IMG/VR virus record: IMGVR_UViG_3300023174_002413
Location: 1-40,643 of that record
Direction: 5' to 3' (one strand)
Length of the DNA: 40,643 nucleotides
Origin: a virus
Shown here piece after piece: positions 30,207 to 37,380 of this stretch (its first letter is position 1; each line of letters starts with the position of its first letter). Position numbers and translations under genes: made by a program. The notes under the pieces are model-generated. The model was not told where the DNA came from. It saw nothing but the letters and a program-made list of their open reading frames with translations, and ran no database searches.

Positions 30207-31157
30207 TCACTTAAATTTACAATTGGCCATGATTTCTGTCAACGCTGCCATAATATTTAGTTCGTGATCAGCAACAAATGCTGCTTTATACTGATAGTCA
30301 GCTAGGACTAAAACCAAAGAAGGAATACTTTCTGGTACCATATGCTCGTTTGCGTTATCGTATAACTCGCGAAACAATGCCACTGTATCAGAATCAGAAT
30401 TTTTACCTACCCATTTACGGACATTGGTAAAGTCTTTTTCTCTCATCATCTTAACAAGATCTTTGAAAGATTCCTGACTCATATTAACTAAGATACCAGT
30501 ATCAATCTTACCTGAAACACTATAACGCTGAAGTTCGTTCAGAACCCTGCGGTAATCTGGAAAGTGTTTAGTGATTAATTCAGCAACTACTTTCTGATCA
30601 AATTCAACACCCTCTTGTTTAAGAATCTGAGATGCTCGTTTAAAGAAAGTGCCAAGTAGAACCTGCTTATCTTTATTATCAATCTTAAAGTCAATACAAG
30701 CGCAACGAGAATGAATCGCTTCTAAGATACGATTCTTAAAGTTACAAGTAAAGATAAAGCGACAATTAGCAGAGAACTCTTCAATAAAACTACGCAAGGC
30801 TGGCTGAGTAGAATTGGCTTGAAGGTAATCTGCCTCATCGATAATAACAATCTTTGGTGAATCAGTTAGGGATACCGTTGAAGCGAATCCTTTAATCTTA
30901 GTTCGAAGAGTATCAATACCTGATTCCTCTGAGCCGTTGATCATAATATATTCAGCACCAATCTCATTACATAGTGCTTTTGCTACGGTAGTTTTACCTA
31001 CACCAGCTGTTCCCGAAAGAAGAAAGTGGGGTAGTTCGCCTTGGGCGATATACTGTTTGAATGTATCCTTCAAAGATTCAGGAAGAACACACTCATCTAT
31101 CTTCTGTGGGCGATACTTCTCAACCCACAGAAATTGGTCATCACGAAATTCAATCAT
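30207..31157 (-). CDS. 44: Clamp-loader ATPase subunit gp44
   Basis: A 316-residue AAA+ protein from ATG 31157, with GGAG 6 bases upstream; an adjacent GTG is less well placed. LWVEKYRPQKIDECVLP is the RFC-type N-terminus. Walker A is SGTAGVGKTT, Walker B IIDEAD, sensor I FTCNF, and the SRC Arg-finger IHSRCACIDF is present. Four copies with gp62 load the gp45 ring. Order and motifs match T4 gp44. Confidence 0.97.
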   Translation of the reverse strand: MIEFRDDQFLWVEKYRPQKIDECVLPESLKDTFKQYIAQGELPHFLLSGTAGVGKTTVAKALCNEIGAEYIMINGSEESGIDTLRTKIKGFASTVSLTDSPKIVIIDEADYLQANSTQPALRSFIEEFSANCRFIFTCNFKNRILEAIHSRCACIDFKIDNKDKQVLLGTFFKRASQILKQEGVEFDQKVVAELITKHFPDYRRVLNELQRYSVSGKIDTGILVNMSQESFKDLVKMMREKDFTNVRKWVGKNSDSDTVALFRELYDNANEHMVPESIPSLVLVLADYQYKAAFVADHELNIMAALTEIMANCKFK

Positions 31158-31160
31158 CAC

Positions 31161-31472
31161 TTACTCCATAAACATAATAAGAGTTGCAGTAGATTCTTCT
31201 TGTTTGGGTCTAATGGTTATTGGTTTATCCAAATCAACTTTACCCTTTACTGAATCCCATGCAGGGATACACATATTTCTAACATCATTGGGGTGTTTTG
31301 CTTTCTTCTCACTTTCTGTGTAAAAATTAGCAATCCATTCCCATTCTTTATGATATTCGCACCAAACAAGTTTTGGTATTGTTTTACCTGTTTCTAAATC
31401 AATTGTGTATAATTCTTCTTTTGGTAAAACTTTACGATTAACACGTGGGCTTTCTATGTGTTTCCGTTTCAT
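31161..31472 (-). CDS. Unknown protein between genes 44 and 45
   Basis: A 103-residue basic protein (MKRKHIESPRVNRKVLPKEEL, then PKLVWCEYHKEWEWIANFYT). C-x2-H-x(3)-W features are present but give no complete zinc site. It follows the clamp gene by 17 bases and abuts gp44. T4 encodes nothing between 45 and 44. It could be a clamp or clamp-loader accessory; unassigned. Confidence 0.65.
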   Translation of the reverse strand: MKRKHIESPRVNRKVLPKEELYTIDLETGKTIPKLVWCEYHKEWEWIANFYTESEKKAKHPNDVRNMCIPAWDSVKGKVDLDKPITIRPKQEESTATLIMFME

Positions 31473-31489
31473 AATATAGGACTTTCAAA

Positions 31490-32146
31490 TTAAACTTCGA
31501 ATGTAGAATCTGCCTCAACTGCAACATAATAAACTAGATCGCCAGCACCTTTGAAGCGAGAGATCTTCTTACTTGAAATAGACACTTGATAGTCACCTGG
31601 AATCATCTTTAGGTTTTCTACCTTCAAATTAACCTTGAACTTCTTATCAGTTGTGCCAACTGTAGAGTTATAAGAGTTACCAGTTGCGTTCTTTTTGTCG
31701 CCAACAACTACTGTGATAGATGAACCATCACCAACAATTGATACGTCAGAAGCACGCAATACAGATGCAGTGCGTTGAATCATGCTGAGCATATTAGCAC
31801 TCATAGGGAATTCAATTTCTGCATCAGGGAAGGTGATTGCTTTTTGCGGAGCAGTCAATACGCTTGCATCAGCTGCGAAATACTTAATGCTGTTGCCACC
31901 CTGTTCAATCGTTACCCATTTCTCATTGAATGTCAATTCTGGATCTTCGAACAAAGACATGGCACCGAGGAACTCATTGAGGTCATAGATACCAAAGTCA
32001 GGGAATGTTTCAGTAACAACTGCATCTGCCATTACATTTTTCTGAGCCGAGATAGTGGCTAGTTTATTACCAGACTTCAAAAGCAAATTGCTGTTAATAC
32101 CAGCAAAATTCTTAATCAATCCTACGGTTTCTTTAGATAGTTTCAT
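31490..32146 (-). CDS. 45: Sliding clamp gp45
   Basis: A 218-residue protein of the T4 gp45 family (T4: 228). MKLSKETVGLIKNFAGINSN, NEFLGAMSLFEDPELTF and the repeated two-domain beta pattern ending YYVAVEADSTF are characteristic. Three subunits form the ring that tethers the polymerase; in T4 it is also the mobile activator of late transcription, which fits the TATAAATA late promoters found here. A consensus promoter lies 43 bases before the ATG. C-terminal clamp-binding tails are visible on the polymerase and, unexpectedly, on the TET/JBP dioxygenase. Confidence 0.96.
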   Translation of the reverse strand: MKLSKETVGLIKNFAGINSNLLLKSGNKLATISAQKNVMADAVVTETFPDFGIYDLNEFLGAMSLFEDPELTFNEKWVTIEQGGNSIKYFAADASVLTAPQKAITFPDAEIEFPMSANMLSMIQRTASVLRASDVSIVGDGSSITVVVGDKKNATGNSYNSTVGTTDKKFKVNLKVENLKMIPGDYQVSISSKKISRFKGAGDLVYYVAVEADSTFEV

Positions 32147-32188
32147 TTAGATTTCCTTTTTCAATTAACATAATAATATGTATAATAC

Positions 32189-32217
32189 ATTATACTTCAA
32201 AATGGGGTATATGTCAA
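32189..32217 (-). promoter_or_regulatory. sigma70-type promoter of the clamp operon
   Basis: Perfect consensus boxes on the minus strand: TTGACA (32212-32217), 17 bases, TATAAT (32189-32194). It begins 43 bases before the gp45 ATG and lies right after the diphosphohydrolase-like gene. Confidence 0.9.
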
Positions 32218-32219
32218 AT

Positions 32220-32555
32220 TTATTTTTCAACAGAATACTTTACATCGTGTTCATATAAGAACATTAAGCAACACATTGCATGCGCCAAATGATTCTTGCC
32301 AGTCTCGGGATCGTTTTGCTCACCCTCTTTCCATGCCCAAAGATGTCTTTGCATTGCGTCAAAGTATCTGCGTTTTGAGTCAGGAACATTCTTCCAATTA
32401 TCTGGCTCGTATTTCTCTGCGCCAAATGTTAGAATTTCTACAGTTGCTTTTAATGCAAGTGGTGGTAGTAAACCATACTGTAGTTTACCACCATCAAATT
32501 TACGACCACCTGTGGTGGCGATCTGAGATGCTTTAACTTCTTCTGGTGATACCAT
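32220..32555 (-). CDS. dATP/dGTP diphosphohydrolase-like protein (DUF5664)
   Basis: A 111-residue protein starting at ATG 32555, with GGAGG just upstream. GGRKFDGGKLQYGLLPPLAL, FGAEKYEPDNW, RYFDAMQRHLWAWKEGE and HLAHAMCCLMFLYEHD are the signature blocks of the DUF5664 (dATP/dGTP diphosphohydrolase N-terminal) family. These are all-alpha, MazG-like dNTP hydrolases, including the MazZ proteins of some Z-genome phages. It probably trims host or excess dNTPs for phage DNA synthesis. No PurZ or DatZ partner is seen, so base-Z synthesis is not implied. Its start overlaps the tiny membrane gene by one base. Confidence 0.82.
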   Translation of the reverse strand: MVSPEEVKASQIATTGGRKFDGGKLQYGLLPPLALKATVEILTFGAEKYEPDNWKNVPDSKRRYFDAMQRHLWAWKEGEQNDPETGKNHLAHAMCCLMFLYEHDVKYSVEK

Positions 32556-32656
32556 CAATCCTCCGATGTTTCTTTACTGTTCTTCAAACAGGAAATACCT
32601 TTCCAAACTATCGCAATGATAATAAGGAGAGTGATACCTAAAATAATCTCAATCAT
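32555..32656 (-). CDS. Tiny single-pass membrane protein
   Basis: A 33-residue frame, MIEIILGITLLIIIAIVWKG then a short polar tail. Residues 3-18 form one membrane helix, and a strong GGAGGAAAT ribosome site precedes its ATG. Its TGA overlaps the ATG of the diphosphohydrolase-like gene. Length, ribosome site and overlap make it a real gene despite its size. Function unknown. Confidence 0.75.
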   Translation of the reverse strand: MIEIILGITLLIIIAIVWKGISCLKNSKETSED

Positions 32657-32682
32657 ATTTCCTCCAAATGAATGCTACAAAT

Positions 32683-32702
32683 GAGCACTCCGAAGAATGC
32701 CC
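32683..32702 (-). terminator. UUCG-tetraloop terminator
   Basis: On the minus strand GGGCATTC-TTCG-GAGTGCTC forms an 8-bp stem (two G-T pairs) capped by the very stable C(UUCG)G loop typical of T4 terminators, then ATTTGT. It separates the winged-helix gene from the small membrane gene. Confidence 0.65.
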
Positions 32703-32719
32703 ATTTATAACTCACTTAA

Positions 32720-32980
32720 TTAAACTGTACGAGTAAATACAGAAGAACCACGCACAGCTGCAGCAAGAGCAACCATAGCACGAGTTGGTTTGCCGATGCG
32801 GTACTTAACTACTTCAGCACCATTTACAACTGCTGGGTTAGAGTAAACGCAGTAGCCTTGCTCACGCAAGTTACGGATTGTGGACGCTGGATGAGCGATA
32901 CCGAAAGAAGCAGAGATTTGCTTTGCGGTGAATGCTTTACCAGCATTAAGGTGCTTCAACAGCAAGTTTTGTTTAGACAT
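32720..32980 (-). CDS. Small winged-helix/HTH DNA-binding-like protein
   Basis: An 86-residue protein from ATG 32980; the longer frame to 33058 is unlikely because it crosses the upstream terminator. LLLKHLNAGKAFTAKQISASFGI and ASTIRNLREQGYCVYSN form a helix-turn-helix with recognition helix and wing, as in MarR/ArsR-like folds. A basic tail follows. Likely a small transcription regulator, or a copy of the HTH modules used in phage AAA+ partners. GGAGT lies upstream of the ATG. A terminator on each side isolates it. Confidence 0.75.
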   Translation of the reverse strand: MSKQNLLLKHLNAGKAFTAKQISASFGIAHPASTIRNLREQGYCVYSNPAVVNGAEVVKYRIGKPTRAMVALAAAVRGSSVFTRTV

Positions 32981-33010
32981 TTTAAAATGACTCCATAATT
33001 TAACCATCAC

Positions 33011-33053
33011 AAAATAAAAAAACCAGAGGGGAGATGGCAGTGACCCCTCTGGT
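33011..33053 (-). terminator. Strong intrinsic terminator
   Basis: A 10-bp perfect stem, ACCAGAGGGG/CCCCTCTGGT (33022-33031 and 33044-33053), with a 12-base loop and then TTTTTTATTTT on the minus strand. It lies 15 bases after the stop of the 150-residue gene and is the clearest terminator in the window. Confidence 0.93.
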
Positions 33054-33067
33054 ACCAAAGACGTGAG

Positions 33068-33520
33068 TTAGACTTCGATGCCGTTCTCACGTAGGATCTG
33101 ATTGAAGTCTTCCGTATCTTGGTCAACTTCAACAGAATCATTGATAATCTTTTCAAGACGAGTAGTCTCAGAAAGATCAGTAGAAGGTTTGCTCTTGGCA
33201 GTAACCTTAACTACTTTCTTGTTCTTAACAATCTTGCTTGACGCAGGTTTGTTGGTTAGATCTTTCGCATACTTGGAAAGTTCTGCTTCAGTAGGAACTG
33301 GCAATTGGTAAACACCACGTTCTACTTTATTGGTCTTGAACAACCAGTTAGGATAACCAATCTTGACAGCACCTACACTACGCTTAGATGCCAAATCTTG
33401 GGTAATGGCTACAACTTCCTTCAAAGAGATCTTGCCATTTTTCTTAAGAGAGGGTTGGGCTTCAATCAAAGCAACAACGCATTTCTTTTGAGCCATGCTC
33501 AGGTCAGCGAATTTCAACAT
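33068..33520 (-). CDS. Companion protein sharing a motif with the MoxR-like ATPase
   Basis: A 150-residue basic protein from ATG 33520 (AGGA 8 bases upstream; an earlier TTG is too close). The N-terminal 75 residues are helical and end PNWLFKTNKVERGVYQL (57-73), which matches the MoxR-like neighbour's KWLMENKVSRGLYAI. A Lys/Ser-rich linker and an acidic C-terminal helix (DSVEVDQDTEDFNQILRENG) follow. The shared block looks like a small winged-helix recognition module. It has its own consensus promoter and ends at a strong terminator. Function unknown, probably linked to the ATPase. Confidence 0.7.
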   Translation of the reverse strand: MLKFADLSMAQKKCVVALIEAQPSLKKNGKISLKEVVAITQDLASKRSVGAVKIGYPNWLFKTNKVERGVYQLPVPTEAELSKYAKDLTNKPASSKIVKNKKVVKVTAKSKPSTDLSETTRLEKIINDSVEVDQDTEDFNQILRENGIEV

Positions 33521-33550
33521 AATCAATTTCCTTTTTCAGTTTCAAATAAT

Positions 33551-33579
33551 ATTATACTACGATTTAGATTGCAAGTCAA
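33551..33579 (-). promoter_or_regulatory. sigma70-type promoter for the 150-residue gene
   Basis: TTGACT (33574-33579), 17 bases, TATAAT (33551-33556) on the minus strand, between the ATPase stop codon and the next gene. Confidence 0.85.
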
Positions 33580-33581
33580 GT

Positions 33582-34733
33582 TTAAAATGGAACCTCATCA
33601 CTTGCAGGTGGAGCAACTTCAGGTGTTGCAATAACCTCAGGTGCAGGGTTTGCAACTTTATCATACAGGTCGATGAACGCATTCTTAGTAGCAGTATCAA
33701 AACGATTGCAGCAAAGTTCTACTGCTTTCTCACGTTTCTTAAAGATTGCAAACGCACGAACAATATGAATCATACGACGAGTCGTAATAGTTTCATCCAC
33801 ACCACCATCAGCAAAGGTGCGACGAATTGCGTCAGCCCACTTAACTAATGTCTCCGCAAACTCTTGGTCTTTGCAACCATAAGAGTCCATCAGATTCTCA
33901 ATAATCTTTTGCTCAATCTTAGCATTAGGATAATCCTGTTCAAACGTAACAGCAAATCGCTCCAAGAATGCTTCGTTCAAGACGTTCGTACCGATGTAAC
34001 GACCATCATCGCTACCCTTACCCTTGGTGTTAGCAGTGGCAAAGATATTGAATCCAGATGCTGGAACAATCATCTCGTTCTTGAGTTTGAAGTAGTAAGG
34101 TTTACCCTCGAGGATCGGTTGCAAGCAAAGCAAAGTATTTGCTGAGCCAGCGTCAATCTCATCAAGCAATAGTGTGCAACCAGTTCGCATAGCGATAAGA
34201 ACTGGACCTTCAACGATAATCACGTTACCGTCTTCAAGGGTTTTCGTGCCGATGAGTTGTTCTTCATCAGTCATCATGTTCAAGTTAACACGAATCAATG
34301 GACGCTTATGCTTGGCACAAATCTGTTCAATCATAGTTGACTTGCCATTCCCAGTCGGACCACTGATGTAGGCTGGATAGAAAATCTTCGCCTTAATAAT
34401 ATTTTCCAAGTCGGCATAGTTACCGAATGGAACAAAGTTCGGATCCTTCGCAGGGATCAAAGATGCTGTATTAGTATAATCCACTGTGAATGATTCTTCC
34501 TGTTTCAACGCAGTATTTCCAACTACCATGGGTTTGCTACCATTAATAGCATACAAGCCACGACTTACTTTATTTTCCATCAACCACTTGGGTGATGTTT
34601 TGGTTCCAAGAACACGCATCGTTTCTAGCAACTGCGCATTTTGTACGACACCCTCTGTCTTAACATCGGGGAATAATTCAAACAGTTTGGTCTCAAACTC
34701 AGTCTGAAATGCAGGGTCAATCTTAGCCATCAT
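33582..34733 (-). CDS. cobS: MoxR/CobS-like AAA+ ATPase
   Basis: A 383-residue AAA+ ATPase. Walker A is GPTGNGKS at 125-132, Walker B TLLLDEID, sensor 1 FATANTKG, and the Arg-finger region NVLNEAFLERFAV. This is the CobS branch of MoxR ATPases carried by many aquatic T4-like phages. Residues 48-62 share a winged-helix-like motif with the downstream gene. The C-terminal tail is Pro/Glu/Ala-rich. ATGATG at the start leaves two choices, the second having better spacing from GAGG. With the zincin/vWA gene just upstream it forms a MoxR-vWA pair. The cobS name is by family; a role in cobalamin synthesis is unproven. Confidence 0.88.
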   Translation of the reverse strand: MMAKIDPAFQTEFETKLFELFPDVKTEGVVQNAQLLETMRVLGTKTSPKWLMENKVSRGLYAINGSKPMVVGNTALKQEESFTVDYTNTASLIPAKDPNFVPFGNYADLENIIKAKIFYPAYISGPTGNGKSTMIEQICAKHKRPLIRVNLNMMTDEEQLIGTKTLEDGNVIIVEGPVLIAMRTGCTLLLDEIDAGSANTLLCLQPILEGKPYYFKLKNEMIVPASGFNIFATANTKGKGSDDGRYIGTNVLNEAFLERFAVTFEQDYPNAKIEQKIIENLMDSYGCKDQEFAETLVKWADAIRRTFADGGVDETITTRRMIHIVRAFAIFKKREKAVELCCNRFDTATKNAFIDLYDKVANPAPEVIATPEVAPPASDEVPF

Positions 34734-34779
34734 ATATCCTCTTTCAAAAAAACACCATAATCAATCAACTTATACAACT

Positions 34780-34808
34780 ATTATACGCCAACCTTGCATT
34801 AAAGTAAA
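34780..34808 (-). promoter_or_regulatory. sigma70-type promoter (repeat family) before the AAA+ gene
   Basis: TTTACT (34803-34808), 17 bases, TATAAT (34780-34785), in the shared block TCGCTTTACTTTAATGCA and GTATAATAGTTGTATAA. It drives the MoxR-like ATPase gene. Confidence 0.88.
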
Positions 34809-34837
34809 GCGAAATTTTGTATTCCCTTCCAGATTTG

Positions 34838-34855
34838 AGGGGAATAAAATCCCCT
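34838..34855 (-). terminator. Hairpin between the vWA gene and the next promoter
   Basis: AGGGGA/TCCCCT, a 6-bp stem with 6-base loop, 15 bases after the stop of the vWA-type gene. There is no T-run behind it, so it is a weak terminator or mRNA-protecting hairpin. Confidence 0.4.
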
Positions 34856-34869
34856 TTAAAATCAACAAC

Positions 34870-37056
34870 TTACGCAACGTAGCCTACGAACCTATTGAGT
34901 AGGACTCGGGAGGTCTTCTTTACGTTCAAAAACTTACCGAATTCCTTTGCAATAACCTTTGCGTTGGCATCGGCTTTTACATCGAGGTCAGATTCAACAA
35001 TCTTTGTTGCAGTTTGGGGGATCAAGAACAAGTCATCACGACCAGTATTCTTGATTGACGCAAACCCTTGGTGACGGAAGTCTTTCCTCCAAGATTCAAT
35101 TTGAGAATAAACATCACCATTGAATGAAGGTAGGTTAGAATTCAACGCACACTGCAAGTCACGACGAGCATTGCGGCAGATATAGAAACCAACAACCATA
35201 ATATTATGACGATCTTTAATCATACGCAAGTAGGTTTCAGTTTGAGGATTTGCGAATCTTGTCAACTGATAAGTCTTTTGCGTAACTTCATCACGGATAA
35301 AATGCTTCTGTTTGATTTTCTTTGTCATACCATTGGCATCATACCCATAGCGTGTATCAGACATATCACCTTCAGAAGAATACAGCGGACCACCCTCACC
35401 ATCAGTCAAAGTAATCAAAGTCAGTTTCTCAATAGAATTCTGTTTGATATACTTGTCGATGTTTAGATACATCCATACCAATGCTTCGTTCAGCGGAGTA
35501 CCACCAGTGCTATAACCTTCGTTCCATTGGAATCTACGATTGATAACACGTTTACCCATAGAATGGAATTCGCTGGTAGTCATCTTGCTAGAGAACAACT
35601 CAAGGAGATGGAAGTTGTTGCTGGCATTAGTCAAGATATTCTTACCTTCATTACGGATACGTTTGTTGGTAATGAATTCACGTTGACGAGCATATTCTGC
35701 ATCAGAAGGATATTTACGATCATTGTATTGCGATGTGAACGCCAATACACGATATGGGATATTGATTCGAGCGCAGAACATAGCCAAGTTGATAACCTGC
35801 TTCAGTGTATCCTCAAGAACACCATCCATTGAGCCTGACCAGTCGAGCAAGAACAACATGCCATGGTTCTTACCTTGTGGAAGAACAGTAACACGTTTGA
35901 ACAAGTCATCCTGCAATTTATATGCATAGACTTTCTTCATGTCCAACGAACCAGACTTAGAAACCTGAGCACGTTTGTATAGGGCTGCAGACTTACGCAT
36001 CTCAAACTCTTTTACCAAGTAGTTGACTGCGCTAGTAGTCTCGGCTTTGAACTTATCGTACTTACCATTCTCAGATGCAATAATATTGCGATCTTCTTCA
36101 GTAAGATTCTCTTCATCTTTGACCCATACTGCTTTGGTCTCATTAAGAATTGTTTTGTAACCAATCACTGGGTCAACCAAATAATCTTTATCAAATTCAT
36201 GATAGAGATATTCAGTACTTTCATCAGCGAGGTCTTCTAATTTCTCAGCGAATGCTTTCTCAGTTTTGGATTCAAGTTCTTGGTCGCCAACAGAAGGAGA
36301 TTCTTGTTCTTCTTTCTTTTCTTCTTCACCAGAAGATTTTTGTTTGGCTGGCTTGAGTTCTTGATCTTGTTCTTCGTCAGTTTCTTCGAAGTCGTCAAAG
36401 TCAATATCACTGTCGTCAAACTCACCATCTTGATCTTCACTTTCTTCAAGATCTTCGATATCTTCAGGGGTTTGATTTTGTAATGCTTTCTTCTTCTTTT
36501 CTTCCAGCTGTTCTTTTGAGTAAGCCCAAATCTCTTCAGCCAACTCAATTACTTCAGCAACAGTCTCGGTGCGTTCAGCACGATTTGCGAACTGGCGTTC
36601 TTCAGGTGAAAATTGAACACCACACGAGAAACCTGCTTTGAAGTAAAGATTGATTTTATCAATCAACAGCAAGTCGTCAAAGGATTGAACTTGCTTAACA
36701 CCAAAGAAGTCGCGATCGTTCAGTTGCTTATATCCTTCGTTCATACGCTTACGCAGACCTGGATATTTGCGTTTGATGAGTTTCTCAATACGCACATCTT
36801 CCAGTACGTTGAGGTAAGTCATGATTTTGGAGTTCTGAGCGATTGGCTCAAAATAGTCGTCGGTTGTATATAATGCGTGACCGACTTCGTGACCAACAAG
36901 CATGTCCTCAATCTCGGGAGTCATATCCTTCCAAAGAGGTAGTGTTAGTACACGGGATTTTACATCGAATGATGCAGTGCGAGTTCTTGCACGCTGAACT
37001 GAAAGATTCTCAGTAGCGAGTAGACGTGCGGAAAGGTCTGATGATTTGATATCCAT
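34870..37056 (-). CDS. cobT: CobT-like protein with zincin motif and von Willebrand A domain
   Basis: A 728-residue protein. The N-terminal region holds HEVGHALY (56-63), an HExxH zincin motif with E86 (NVLEDVR) as a possible third ligand. Residues about 195-262 are very acidic (DDSDIDFDDFEETDEEQDQ), the CobT-type linker. The C-terminal vWA domain has the MIDAS LLDWSGSMDG (D405-x-S407-x-S409), a TGGTPL Thr and TLTDGEGG. It is paired with the MoxR/CobS-like ATPase downstream. Such ATPase-vWA pairs load metals or remodel protein complexes. The zincin head suggests a protease or a scaffold. Whether it serves cobalt chelation, virion maturation or host takeover is unknown. Confidence 0.85.
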   Translation of the reverse strand: MDIKSSDLSARLLATENLSVQRARTRTASFDVKSRVLTLPLWKDMTPEIEDMLVGHEVGHALYTTDDYFEPIAQNSKIMTYLNVLEDVRIEKLIKRKYPGLRKRMNEGYKQLNDRDFFGVKQVQSFDDLLLIDKINLYFKAGFSCGVQFSPEERQFANRAERTETVAEVIELAEEIWAYSKEQLEEKKKKALQNQTPEDIEDLEESEDQDGEFDDSDIDFDDFEETDEEQDQELKPAKQKSSGEEEKKEEQESPSVGDQELESKTEKAFAEKLEDLADESTEYLYHEFDKDYLVDPVIGYKTILNETKAVWVKDEENLTEEDRNIIASENGKYDKFKAETTSAVNYLVKEFEMRKSAALYKRAQVSKSGSLDMKKVYAYKLQDDLFKRVTVLPQGKNHGMLFLLDWSGSMDGVLEDTLKQVINLAMFCARINIPYRVLAFTSQYNDRKYPSDAEYARQREFITNKRIRNEGKNILTNASNNFHLLELFSSKMTTSEFHSMGKRVINRRFQWNEGYSTGGTPLNEALVWMYLNIDKYIKQNSIEKLTLITLTDGEGGPLYSSEGDMSDTRYGYDANGMTKKIKQKHFIRDEVTQKTYQLTRFANPQTETYLRMIKDRHNIMVVGFYICRNARRDLQCALNSNLPSFNGDVYSQIESWRKDFRHQGFASIKNTGRDDLFLIPQTATKIVESDLDVKADANAKVIAKEFGKFLNVKKTSRVLLNRFVGYVA

Positions 37057-37241
37057 TATAGGTACTCTCCAGCAGCAGCGATATCCATTTCAAAATCAGT
37101 GAGCAATTTTTCAACTTGGTCACGATTCGCCAAAGTAAGGTTATCATTGAACACCAATTCTTCTTCGATGCCATATGTATGGCAAAGTTTGGCTAGTTCG
37201 TAGTCGTTAAAGTCCGACCACATATCCTTATGAATTTGCAT
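37056..37241 (-). CDS. Small acidic protein leading the CobT-like operon
   Basis: A 61-residue acidic helical protein (DFNDYELAKLCHTYGIEEELVF, then EKLLTDFEMDIAAAGEYL). It shares one base with the CobT-like ATG, so it is translationally coupled, and is the first gene after a strong promoter. It may be a small partner of the vWA protein. I recognise no family. Confidence 0.7.
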   Translation of the reverse strand: MQIHKDMWSDFNDYELAKLCHTYGIEEELVFNDNLTLANRDQVEKLLTDFEMDIAAAGEYL

Positions 37242-37272
37242 AATATATACCTTTCAATCAATTTATACAACT

Positions 37273-37301
37273 ATTATACTCCAACAATGCATAAAAGTAA
37301 A
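37273..37301 (-). promoter_or_regulatory. sigma70-type promoter (repeat family) for the CobT-like operon
   Basis: TTTACT (37296-37301), 17 bases, TATAAT (37273-37278), inside the shared block TCGCTTTACTTTTATGCA and GTATAATAGTTGTATAA. It follows the hairpin at the end of gene 46. Confidence 0.88.
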
Positions 37302-37359
37302 GCGATATTTGATCTTTTTTGCAGAAATATCGTAAGTTGTTGATTTTAAAGGGTTTTTT

Positions 37360-37380
37360 AACCCTACGGAGAGTAGGGTT
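37360..37380 (-). terminator. Hairpin overlapping the gene 46 stop codon
   Basis: AACCCTAC/GTAGGGTT, 8-bp perfect stem, 5-base loop, using the stop codon itself. On the minus strand it is followed by A, not T, so it may only slow or protect. The stem is the same sequence as the terminator near 26400. Confidence 0.5.

Noticed and set aside
32220-32555. Possible 2-aminoadenine (Z-genome) system suggested by the MazZ-like protein
   Set aside because: No PurZ, DatZ or DpoZ is present; the polymerase is gp43-type and such hydrolases are common without base Z.
32702-32709. TATAAATG resembling a late promoter
   Set aside because: One mismatch to the consensus and it would fire straight into the UUCG terminator without serving a late gene.
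34870-37056. Full cobalamin synthesis function for the CobS/CobT-like genes
   Set aside because: No CobN or other pathway gene is in the window; family names reflect similarity of the ATPase and vWA parts only.
12649-37301. MotA-type middle promoters suggested by CGCTTTA in the repeat-family promoters
   Set aside because: The distance from the CGCTTTA element to TATAAT does not fit the MotA box, while a 17-base -35/-10 spacing fits sigma70 well.
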